Virus record (IMG/VR): IMGVR_UViG_3300005525_000955
Span: 1-22,308 of that record
Source: a virus
Length of the DNA stretch: 22,308 nucleotides
Reading direction: 5' to 3' (one strand)
Every line of letters starts with the position of its first letter. Position 1 is the first letter of the stretch. The notes beneath the pieces are model-generated. The model did not search any database, was not told where the DNA came from, and was given only the letters and a program-made list of their open reading frames with translations. Below are positions 1-7,598 of this stretch, in pieces. Position numbers and translations under genes: made by a program.

Positions 1-2
1 AA

Positions 3-1379
3 GCCCCTGAAGCCCCACCGGTCCAAGCCCCTCCGGTCACGGCCAAGAAGCCTGAAGCCCCACCGGTCCAAGCCCCACCGGTCACGGCCAAGAAGCCTGA
101 AGCCCCACCGGTGCAAGTCCCTCCGGTCACGGCCACGGTGAAAGCCCCTGAAGCCCCACCGGTCCAAGCCCTTCCGGTCACGGCCAAGAAGCCTGAAGCC
201 CCACCGGTCCAAGTCCCACCGGCAGCCCTTTCGGAAGATACAAAGGAGTATGCTGGAAGTATCAAAGAGCTTGCTGGAAGTATCAAAGAGCCTGCTGGAA
301 GTATCAAAGATCCCGCCGGAAGTATCAAAGAGCCGCTTGATCGCATTGCCCACAACACAAATCCGGCCAACTTGGACAAGCAAGCGGACAAGATCGTGGA
401 CGGCTTGCAGGGGGACGCACAGCCCAAGCCCGAATCCAGACCAAAAGCCCCTGAGATCCAACCCGTCCAAGCCCCCAAGGGTGGATCCAAGGCCCCGGAG
501 AAGCCTGACCCTCGAATACCAGCCCCAAAGATAAAGCCCCAAGCTCAAACCGAGACCGTTACTAAAGGGGTGCAAACCGAAGTTGCGGCGGCGCGAGCCG
601 TAGCTACAACCGAAGCCACAGCCGGGGCCGCAGTCGCGACGGAAGCCACCGCCGTCGCGGCCACCGAGACAGCGGCCGCGCTTGGTGAAGTGGCGGCAGT
701 ATCTTCAGGGGCCGTCGCATCTTTGGGAGCCGTGGCCGTGGCGGCGGCCCCCGTAGCCATTGCCTTGGTGGCCGTAGGTGCAGCGGCCTACAAAATGGTC
801 GAAGTGTTCAAGCAAGTATGGAACACAGCCCGGGAGCAACAACAAGACCTAGTAAGCTATTCCGATGCTATTGCAATTCAACAAGCCGAGACCCAAGTTC
901 GGCGAGAAATGCGAATGGTTGAGCGGGCAAACGAACTAGGCGATCGATTGGCGAGAGTGGGCGAAGCCCAAGATCGAAACGACGAAGCTTGGCAAAAGCT
1001 TTCCGATGCGATCGATGACATTTTGATTCGAAACTTGGAAACCATTTTACCATTGATCGAAGTGGTTACCGCCGGAGTGAATCAAGTGGCCGAAGGCGTA
1101 GAGTTAGCCAACGCCACCGGCCAATTGATCAACGCCACACTACGGGATTGGCTTCAGTTGGGCGGAACCGAAGCCGAGCAAGACAGGGCCTACTATGAAG
1201 CCGAAGCCCTTTTCAAAAAGAAATGGGACGCATTTTTCACGGCGGATCAAAGATCAAAAGAAGACAGTAGGTTTATGAACGATCCAATGCTTCAAGCTTT
1301 GAACAACGCTTGGGGCCAGAATAAGCCGATTGACCCTAAAGACATAGCCAACATGGTCGCACAAGTGAGGGCCTTATAA
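3..1379 (+). CDS. Tape-measure-like tail protein, C-terminal part (5' end outside window)
   Basis: The frame is open from the window edge, so the true start is upstream; the GTG at 111 is only a valine codon inside a repeat. The visible 458 residues begin with a Pro-rich 15-residue repeat, then four copies of a 7-residue repeat (AGSIKEP-like), an Ala/Thr/Val-rich stretch, and a hydrophobic segment near visible residues 236-264. A charged helical region follows, with ILIRNLETILPLIEVV near its middle. Low-complexity repeats, a hydrophobic Ala-rich segment and long helices fit a phage tail tape-measure protein, which sets tail length and enters the host envelope on injection. The stop overlaps the next start by 1 nt (TAATG). 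No enzymatic motif is seen. A different repeat-rich virion protein is possible. Confidence 0.55.
   Translation, partial: APEAPPVQAPPVTAKKPEAPPVQAPPVTAKKPEAPPVQVPPVTATVKAPEAPPVQALPVTAKKPEAPPVQVPPAALSEDTKEYAGSIKELAGSIKEPAGSIKDPAGSIKEPLDRIAHNTNPANLDKQADKIVDGLQGDAQPKPESRPKAPEIQPVQAPKGGSKAPEKPDPRIPAPKIKPQAQTETVTKGVQTEVAAARAVATTEATAGAAVATEATAVAATETAAALGEVAAVSSGAVASLGAVAVAAAPVAIALVAVGAAAYKMVEVFKQVWNTAREQQQDLVSYSDAIAIQQAETQVRREMRMVERANELGDRLARVGEAQDRNDEAWQKLSDAIDDILIRNLETILPLIEVVTAGVNQVAEGVELANATGQLINATLRDWLQLGGTEAEQDRAYYEAEALFKKKWDAFFTADQRSKEDSRFMNDPMLQALNNAWGQNKPIDPKDIANMVAQVRAL
6..221 (+). repeat. 45-bp tandem repeat coding a Pro-rich 15-residue unit
   Basis: Units start at 6, 51, 96, 147 and 192. 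The peptide unit is PEAPPVQAPPVTAKK. Unit 3 is two codons longer (TVKA variant) and unit 5 is incomplete. The array continues up to the window's left edge, so the total copy number is unknown. The DNA is nearly identical between units, so copy number could change by slippage or recombination without breaking the frame. Confidence 0.9.
252..335 (+). repeat. 21-bp tandem repeat, four copies
   Basis: Copies begin at 252, 273, 294 and 315. Each encodes a heptad of the form AGSIKEP, with L or D changes. The heptad length would suit a coiled coil or an extended helical spacer. It is a second, unrelated array just after the Pro-rich one in the same protein. Confidence 0.9.
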
Positions 1380-3055
1380 TGAACGGCCTTCCCGACGTTT
1401 TGAATTACAACAACGTGGCTCTGGGTATCGGATCCAAGCGGAATATCTCGATCGATATGGTGATGACCCCGGACGGAAGACAAGTCCAACATCATAGGCT
1501 AACCGTTTCCGTTGAAGCCGTTATTGCCGTAGAAATTTCCCAAAGCATGGAAGACATAAAGGCCAAGCTTTCCAAGCCGGGCCAGCATCTTTACATTGAG
1601 AATTGCGGGTTCGGTAATGCGCTCAGCATAGGCGGGACTTCGGGGGAGCCGGACTTAATGGGTGGCCCGTTCCCTAAGCTATTAAAATTTGAGCCCATGG
1701 CGGCATCGACGCAAAGCACCGCCATAATTGTAAACTGGCAAGTGGAAGCCAATATATTCATTGAAACTGAGGATGAAAACAACGTCGGGGATTTTCTTTC
1801 ATTCACGTATTCTACATCCTACGAAATAGACGAAAGTGGTTGGTCCACACGAACCACCAAGGGGAAACTAACAGTACGTAAAGAGTTTGATGGCCCGAAC
1901 AGAATCAATCATAACGCCGATCGATACCGGGATGAGATTCGAATTACGAAGCCCGAGGGTTTTTCCCGGAAGCAAAGCTACGAACTCAGTGAAGACAAAG
2001 CCACGCTAAGTTTTTCATTCACGGATTCCCAGATCAAGACCCGACAACCTTACCCGCCGGGCATAGTGTCAATTCGATGCACCCATAGAGCAAGACGGAC
2101 CCGGTCCCAGCTATCGACCACTTACAACACAATTTCATTTCAGTGTGAAGTGGCGGCGGATCAACCAACGGTACAGTCTTGGTTCACTTTTCAATCCATT
2201 GTGGGTAAAAGACTTCAGCATACGAAAGCTAACGGGGGAAAGTATCTCATCGAAGACATCGAAGTAGAAGAAGACATTTTCGGGACTTCTTTTTCTGCTT
2301 CGGTCACCTACAGAACGCTTTCCGAAGTGGCTGAATGGTTGTATGTATCGGGCATCTTCCAGGCCCTTTATTTAACATGGGCCCCCTGGGAACAAACGAT
2401 GCACAACCTTGAGACCGAAAGGGGCATCGCAAACCTTGTTTCAAGGGCGAGGGAGCAAGACCGGCTAGTCAACAGGGAAAATCAAGAACTTCCCGAAATC
2501 GAAGACTTGCATTTACCAGAAATCAACCCACTTACACCCCCGGGGACGCCTTTCTGTAACGAGCTACCGACGCCGGAAGCTAGTTGGCTTCACTTTGAGT
2601 CCTCTATTTTTGTTGACCGGGAAGGTACCGATCAAGACTTTTGGCTTCCGGTGGGGCCTCAAATGATCGAAGATGGGAAAGTTAATTTGAACGAGCTAAC
2701 CGGGGTGGGAAGAAATCCGAGCCGAACCGAGACAAAGCCTATACTTTCCTACAATTCCGGATTGGCCACGAAGCTTATTTTTCAGGGTCAAGCTCTTCGG
2801 GTAGGTTACGAGATACCACAACCAAAACTTGAATTGCCGGGCGTAAAGCTTAGCCCGGTGAAACAAAAGATGGTTCCTATATTTTTGGGTATCTTCTATT
2901 GCCAACCCGTTTTCGGGCTCAAGTGGGAGTTGCACTACCAAGCTAGTGATTTACCACCCGGGTTAAAACCGGGAATCAACACCGATGGCACTTATCGAGG
3001 CGGGTCAAGTGTCCCCGGATCTAGTTCGAACCCCCCGCCACCTAATAACCCATAG
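1379..3055 (+). CDS. Tail/baseplate-associated virion protein (uncharacterised, 558 aa)
   Basis: ATG at 1379 overlaps the upstream TAA. The protein looks beta-rich, has no signal peptide or membrane segment, and ends in a Gly/Ser/Pro/Asn tail (GGSSVPGSSSNPPPPNNP). The N-terminal stretch TPDGRQVQHHRLTVSVEA and the central FGTSFSASVTYRTLS are segments I recall from uncharacterised virion proteins of planctomycete-type prophages; this memory has not been checked by a search. In siphophages the slot after the tape measure usually holds distal-tail or tail-hub proteins, so a tail-tip role is the best inference. The 12-nt gap to the next gene carries a GAAAGG ribosome-binding site. No catalytic motif was found. 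Confidence 0.6.
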   Translation: MNGLPDVLNYNNVALGIGSKRNISIDMVMTPDGRQVQHHRLTVSVEAVIAVEISQSMEDIKAKLSKPGQHLYIENCGFGNALSIGGTSGEPDLMGGPFPKLLKFEPMAASTQSTAIIVNWQVEANIFIETEDENNVGDFLSFTYSTSYEIDESGWSTRTTKGKLTVRKEFDGPNRINHNADRYRDEIRITKPEGFSRKQSYELSEDKATLSFSFTDSQIKTRQPYPPGIVSIRCTHRARRTRSQLSTTYNTISFQCEVAADQPTVQSWFTFQSIVGKRLQHTKANGGKYLIEDIEVEEDIFGTSFSASVTYRTLSEVAEWLYVSGIFQALYLTWAPWEQTMHNLETERGIANLVSRAREQDRLVNRENQELPEIEDLHLPEINPLTPPGTPFCNELPTPEASWLHFESSIFVDREGTDQDFWLPVGPQMIEDGKVNLNELTGVGRNPSRTETKPILSYNSGLATKLIFQGQALRVGYEIPQPKLELPGVKLSPVKQKMVPIFLGIFYCQPVFGLKWELHYQASDLPPGLKPGINTDGTYRGGSSVPGSSSNPPPPNNP

Positions 3056-3067
3056 AAAGGCACAGCC

Positions 3068-3409
3068 ATGGGAAAGATCGAAGTCCGAGACGACAGCATC
3101 GAAGTTCTTATCAAGAGGCAAAGTGAGCCCCCAAATTCGGTGGCGGTTGACTTGCTGGAACTCCGAATGCTTGTTGAAGAACTCGAAGCAAAGCATCCAA
3201 TGAAGCGCGAAAAGGGGATGGTATACGCTACCCGAGAATTTTTGAGGGATCTTGCCACGCAATTGAAAGAGATTGGGGTGGAAGGCGCTACGCCATCCAT
3301 GGCATTTCAACTTTGGTCCAAGCTTTCAGAAGCCGTGGAAGCCCTAAAAAAAAACACGCTCGAAGAGCAACCCTTTGCCGAGAGTACGGAATCAACGCCT
3401 TCGAGTTGA
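3068..3409 (+). CDS. Small virion-assembly protein, zero-frame product (possible tail assembly chaperone)
   Basis: This 113-residue acidic helical protein starts at ATG 3068 after GAAAGG. Its last codons cross a run of nine A's (3346-3354) read as CTA AAA AAA AAC, after which the zero frame gives a short low-complexity tail (NTLEEQPFAESTESTPSS). The -1 frame is open from the A run to 3615 and reads as ordinary protein. A short product plus a longer frameshift product is the classic arrangement of phage tail assembly chaperones (lambda gpG/gpGT). Those genes normally precede the tape measure, whereas here the pair follows it, so the chaperone role is tentative. The reading frame itself is well supported. 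Confidence 0.75.
   Translation: MGKIEVRDDSIEVLIKRQSEPPNSVAVDLLELRMLVEELEAKHPMKREKGMVYATREFLRDLATQLKEIGVEGATPSMAFQLWSKLSEAVEALKKNTLEEQPFAESTESTPSS
3346..3355 (+). promoter_or_regulatory. Candidate -1 ribosomal frameshift slippery site (A9C)
   Basis: Zero-frame codons are CTA AAA AAA AAC, which contain the heptamers A_AAA_AAA and A_AAA_AAC. A -1 slip here moves the ribosome from the 3068 frame to the frame ending at 3615. A fused product of about 182 residues would result. A frameshift by sequencing or replication error in the homopolymer is the alternative. Confidence 0.6.
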
Positions 3410-3615
3410 CCGCCTGTCAAGTTATCGCACTGGAGGAGAATCTACCTAGGTTCAAGGCCCTCGATGACATCGCCAAAGGAAACTATGACCCCACCAACCA
3501 TTCCGAGGTGTATCGGCTTTGGTTGGTGGCCTACGAGGACGAAGACCAAGCACGTCGAGCCCAGTCCCAAGCCGTCCAAAACCTAATCGACAAAACTTGC
3601 GGGAAGCTTCCATGA
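3355..3615 (+). CDS. -1 frame extension of the 3068 gene (frameshift product C-terminus)
   Basis: The open frame runs from the slippery site to TGA 3613-3615. It encodes about 86 residues, including REYGINAFELTACQVIALEE and YRLWLVAYEDEDQARRAQSQ. It has no ATG; the only starts are TTG codons (3313, 3406) without a convincing ribosome-binding site, although TTG 3406 overlaps the upstream stop as TTGA and could be coupled. The composition is that of a real helical protein. The stop overlaps the portal ATG by 4 nt (ATGA). The preferred reading is translation by -1 frameshifting from the 3068 gene. The alternative is one ancestral gene broken by an indel in the A run. Confidence 0.65.
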   Translation, partial: HARRATLCREYGINAFELTACQVIALEENLPRFKALDDIAKGNYDPTNHSEVYRLWLVAYEDEDQARRAQSQAVQNLIDKTCGKLP

Positions 3616-6600
3616 CCCTGAACACGAACAAACGACCGGCCAAGACTAGGGGCTATCAACCGCTTCAATCGTGGTGGCTTCGGCGGCATCAAAAGCTTCC
3701 ACTACTGACCTTCCCAATCATCGAAATGATCCTTTGCGATGAGACAATCCAAATTGGATTAGCGGCAAGGCGGGCAGTCCTTCAGGGCGTCGAGTTCGGG
3801 TACGACAAGAACGGCACTTGGACCCCCGGGGTGCAATGCTCCAACGCCATGGTGGGCGAATGGGTGCTTCGTCAAGTCAAGAAGCTTTGGTCCTGCGCTA
3901 TCGAACATATTGCAAGCGCTCAAGTGTATGGATGGGCGGGCATGGAGGTGGTATGGGAGCGGTCCCCCGAAACCAACCTTTGGGAAGTGTCGGGGATCGA
4001 AGAACGTCACGCAAACGATACCAGGGTGATCATCGGTGGCGACACCGGGCGACCATGCGGGGTTCGATTTTTGAAGGTCAAGGGGGCCGAGAACGGATAC
4101 TTGGATCTTCACTTCCCCGAATCGTTTTTTCACGCTTACAACCCCAACCCTGGAGAATGGTACGGTCATACTGTTTTGCATGGTTCCTATCGATCTTGGG
4201 CGGACAAGCACCTAGACGGCGGGGCGGTCGACGTGCGAAGGCTCTTCATGCACAAAGATGCCTATGGTGGGGCCGATTTGACCTATCCCGAAGGATCGAC
4301 CGACATCGGGACAGTGGACAATCCCTTGGAAGTGCCAAACCGGGAGCTAGCCCGGGAAATTGTCGAGCAGATTGAAGCGGGTGGAGTGACAACCACCCCC
4401 GCCCAGTACGACGACCGAGGGAACCCACTTTGGAAATTGACGCGGGCAACAGTCCCATCGAATCCGTCCCATATCCTGCAATACCCAGGGGACCTAGATG
4501 GGGAAATGCTTCGGGGCATATTTGTCCCTGATGGGGTCCTCAAGGCCGATGATACGGGATCCTGGCAAGGGAGGCTGATTCCCATGGGGATCCTCTACGC
4601 GAACTTAGACCCATGGGTTGGATCCATCCTTCGGGACATGCGAGAACAAATCTTGGAACCTGGGATCCTCAACAACTGGGGCCAAGCGATCCCGTTTGTG
4701 TTGGAGCATCAGCCTTTGGCCGATCAAGCTCTGGAGCAGCAGAAGCAACAACAACCACAACAGGCAATAGATAAAAATAGCATCATGGACATGCTCAAGG
4801 GCACTGACCCGGGCAACGACGACGGATTTGAAGATGGGCTTGAAGAAGATCCGAACCGGAACCAAGACCCGACCAAGATGGGTCTACTTGACCCCGTGGC
4901 AGCCGTGGGGGAAGGCGTATTGAGCGCGGCGGGCATTGTTGCGGCGGCAAAAGCCGCGATGAAATCAAAACGAATGGGGTGGGTGCCATACAAAGGTGAC
5001 CGTGGCGGTCGGGGGTGGCGAAATGCCGATACCAACGAAGTTCGATATCAAGAAGACCGCCCTATAGACTTAGGTGTCTCGACGCTTCGCAAAGAAACCC
5101 GGAATCCAATACTGGGTAGGCACGAAAGCAAAATTGAATACGCCGACCAAAAAGCCGATCCGATTAAGCCCCCGAAAAAACCGATCACTTTGAAAAAAGA
5201 TGGAGAGGCTATGGATCGGGCCCAAGTCATGGCCGATATTCTTCAATCGCTTTACGGGAACGAAGCCGAATCACTATTCGACAAAATTTTCGGGGCCAAA
5301 GTCAAAAGATTGGCTTCTTGGAACTCGATTGACCACCCCCGTGGTCCAGATGGCCGGTTTATCGAAAAGAACAGCCCGGAAGCGGTAGCGGCAGCAAGGG
5401 GGGTTATTGTCGAAACACTCAAGCAAGCCCGGACTCCCGGGACCTTGAAGAAAGTGACCGAACATCTTTCCATTTTGACTTCATCCCAACTGAGAGACAT
5501 CCAACGAGAGCATGGAATCAAAGCCGGTGGGGCTAAAGCTGAGTTGGTTCAAAAAATCGCCGATAGACTTCACGGAAAACCCGGTCAAAGCGATGAAGAC
5601 GCTAACCCAAACCGAGAAGACGGTACGCCAAAAGCCCCAAGCAATGAAGACGTGTTTACAGTACCCACCGCAAGCCTGAAAGTGGATCCAAGCCGGTTTC
5701 AATACAAGGTGAAGGACATTGGCGAGGAGGGTGTTACCAACGAGCTAAAGGGGGTATCGAAGTGGAACCCCGAGCTAGCCGGATCTTTGCTTGTGTGGCG
5801 GGACCCTAAAGATGGTCAAGATTATGTAGTTAACGGCCACCACAGGCACCACCTAGCCAAGAGGCTTGGGGCCGACAAGCTGAACGTCCGGTATATCAAC
5901 GCGGCGGACCACGTCGAAGCGAGGGCCCGTGGCGCACTGGCAAACATTGCCGAAGGCCGAGGGTCTGCGATCGATGCAGCTAAGTATCTCAAAGATTCAA
6001 AGCAGACGGTAGAACACCTGAAGGATGCGGGCGTAAGCATGTCCGGAAAAGTGGCCGCCGACGCGGCTATCTTGAAGGACCTATCCAATAAGCCTTTCCA
6101 GATGGTCACCGAAGGCCGCTTGGAAGAGTCCAAAGCCTTGGCCGTGGCCAAGCACCTAAAGGACCATGGGCTTCAAGAAAAGCTCTTCAAGAAGCTAGAG
6201 GACCGGGAGGAAGAGGGTAAGGAGTGGTCGACCCGTGAGATTGAAACAGCGGCCAAGAAGATGGCCAGCGCTGGTAAGTACGTCGAAAAGGGGCAAGACC
6301 TATTCGGGTCCTTCGAGGAAGAGCATTCGACATTTGACCAAGAAGTGGAGTTGGAAAGCCATGTAAGCCGGATGCTCCAGCAGGAGGCCAACGACTATCG
6401 AGCCGTCGCGAACAAACGCCGGGCGGACCGAGTGGCCGACGCGGGCAACGTGTTGGCAGTCGATGAAAACGCCATTCGGGCCAACCAAGCCGATAACGCG
6501 ATAAGCGAATTTGATCGAGAGTCCCGGCTACGCGGGGACGTGTCCGACGCTATCCAGTCCTTTGCTGGCGAATATGCCAAGGCTACCAACAAAAAGCAAA

Positions 6601-7598
6601 AGGACGAAATCAAGTCCCAGGTACTAGGGGCCATTAGGGCCTTGATCGGGGTACCAAAAGAAGGCGACCGAAACCCGAGTACGGGCATGGTTTACCGGGG
6701 AGGGCAATGGCTACGGGATGGCGAGACCAGAAAGACGATCGAAAAGGCCACGTTAAGCGAAGCGGAGCGCGATTGGCCCCAAAAGCGTATCAACTACTTG
6801 AAGCAGTACGGAAAGAGCGATTCCAACGGTGATTTACGCCACGTCGTACTTAATACGGACGATTGGCGGCCCGAGTTCAAACAGTACGTCGGGACCAACG
6901 CGGCGGACGTTCACGAAGCTTCAAGCTACTTGAATAAGAAAATGTATGATGAGGCCTTGCAAAAATTAAAGGGCAAGGGTAATAACAAATTGATGATTCT
7001 TGCGGGTGGTGGGGGGTCCGGGAAAGGGACCTACACCAAGCGGCGGAACGATATGGACCAATATCCGTTGGTATTGGATCAGGCTTCCGATAGATACCAC
7101 AAGCTGGAAGAAAAAATCAACGACGCCATCAAAAACGGCTACACCCCCGAGCATATATTCGTCGATCGACCAGTACGGGGGGCTTTTGAAGGGATCGTTG
7201 GCCGTGCGATGAATGCGTACAAGAGGGGCGAAACTCCACGGACCGTGCCCTTGGCAATTGCTTTGGAAGCAAATCTCGGGGCCCGGAAGGCTACCTTGGA
7301 GCTACTTCAAAAGCGTCCGGACGTTTATTTCGAAGTGTTTGACAATACGGGCGAAACCGAAGAGTCCCGTAGGACCATTAACGATAGGAACCAAGCGGCC
7401 CAACATCTTCAACGGCGGATAGCCGAAGAGGATGCAGGCCGGGAGGGCATACTAGATACGTGGCGAAAAAAGATAGCGGACCGCGTATTGGCGGGGGAAA
7501 TCCCGGACCATATTGCCGAAGGGTTCTTCCCCGATGAAGATTTTGTGACCAAGGTTAGAGCGGGTAACTTCCGTAAAGAAAGTGAAGGTGTGGCATGA
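3612..7598 (+). CDS. Portal protein fused to SAP-like, ParB-like and zeta-kinase-like domains
   Basis: The start at ATG 3612 overlaps the preceding TGA, giving 1328 residues. Residues 1 to about 373 resemble Mu gp29/DUF935-type portals, which form the dodecameric DNA channel of the capsid; segments such as FPESFFHAYNPNPGEWYGH, VDVRRLFMHKDAYGGADL and VPNRELAREIVEQ support this. Then come a Gln-rich linker (about 375-387), a WVPYKGDRGGRGW motif (about 457), DHPRGPDGRF (574) with a SAP/Rho-N-like helix-loop-helix (about 617-655), and a ParB-like core with NGHHR at 741-745. A long charged helical part follows, then a P-loop domain with Walker A GGGGSGKGT (about 1132-1140, K1138), resembling zeta-toxin kinases. 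Portals are usually 400-550 residues, so this is an extreme extension. The portal call is fairly sure and the domain calls are by motif. Delivery of the extra domains into the host is inference. Confidence 0.8.
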   Translation: MTLNTNKRPAKTRGYQPLQSWWLRRHQKLPLLTFPIIEMILCDETIQIGLAARRAVLQGVEFGYDKNGTWTPGVQCSNAMVGEWVLRQVKKLWSCAIEHIASAQVYGWAGMEVVWERSPETNLWEVSGIEERHANDTRVIIGGDTGRPCGVRFLKVKGAENGYLDLHFPESFFHAYNPNPGEWYGHTVLHGSYRSWADKHLDGGAVDVRRLFMHKDAYGGADLTYPEGSTDIGTVDNPLEVPNRELAREIVEQIEAGGVTTTPAQYDDRGNPLWKLTRATVPSNPSHILQYPGDLDGEMLRGIFVPDGVLKADDTGSWQGRLIPMGILYANLDPWVGSILRDMREQILEPGILNNWGQAIPFVLEHQPLADQALEQQKQQQPQQAIDKNSIMDMLKGTDPGNDDGFEDGLEEDPNRNQDPTKMGLLDPVAAVGEGVLSAAGIVAAAKAAMKSKRMGWVPYKGDRGGRGWRNADTNEVRYQEDRPIDLGVSTLRKETRNPILGRHESKIEYADQKADPIKPPKKPITLKKDGEAMDRAQVMADILQSLYGNEAESLFDKIFGAKVKRLASWNSIDHPRGPDGRFIEKNSPEAVAAARGVIVETLKQARTPGTLKKVTEHLSILTSSQLRDIQREHGIKAGGAKAELVQKIADRLHGKPGQSDEDANPNREDGTPKAPSNEDVFTVPTASLKVDPSRFQYKVKDIGEEGVTNELKGVSKWNPELAGSLLVWRDPKDGQDYVVNGHHRHHLAKRLGADKLNVRYINAADHVEARARGALANIAEGRGSAIDAAKYLKDSKQTVEHLKDAGVSMSGKVAADAAILKDLSNKPFQMVTEGRLEESKALAVAKHLKDHGLQEKLFKKLEDREEEGKEWSTREIETAAKKMASAGKYVEKGQDLFGSFEEEHSTFDQEVELESHVSRMLQQEANDYRAVANKRRADRVADAGNVLAVDENAIRANQADNAISEFDRESRLRGDVSDAIQSFAGEYAKATNKKQKDEIKSQVLGAIRALIGVPKEGDRNPSTGMVYRGGQWLRDGETRKTIEKATLSEAERDWPQKRINYLKQYGKSDSNGDLRHVVLNTDDWRPEFKQYVGTNAADVHEASSYLNKKMYDEALQKLKGKGNNKLMILAGGGGSGKGTYTKRRNDMDQYPLVLDQASDRYHKLEEKINDAIKNGYTPEHIFVDRPVRGAFEGIVGRAMNAYKRGETPRTVPLAIALEANLGARKATLELLQKRPDVYFEVFDNTGETEESRRTINDRNQAAQHLQRRIAEEDAGREGILDTWRKKIADRVLAGEIPDHIAEGFFPDEDFVTKVRAGNFRKESEGVA

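Noticed and set aside
6-335. CRISPR-like array
   Set aside because: The repeats are contiguous, coding and in frame with no unique spacers.
545-760. Minus-strand Ala-rich ORF opposite the tape-measure-like gene
   Set aside because: It is the mirror of Ala/Val/Thr codons of the + strand gene, without its own ribosome-binding site.
3818-4375. 185-aa + strand ORF within the portal gene
   Set aside because: It lies wholly inside the portal domain in another frame; its Arg/Gly-rich composition is typical of a shadow frame.
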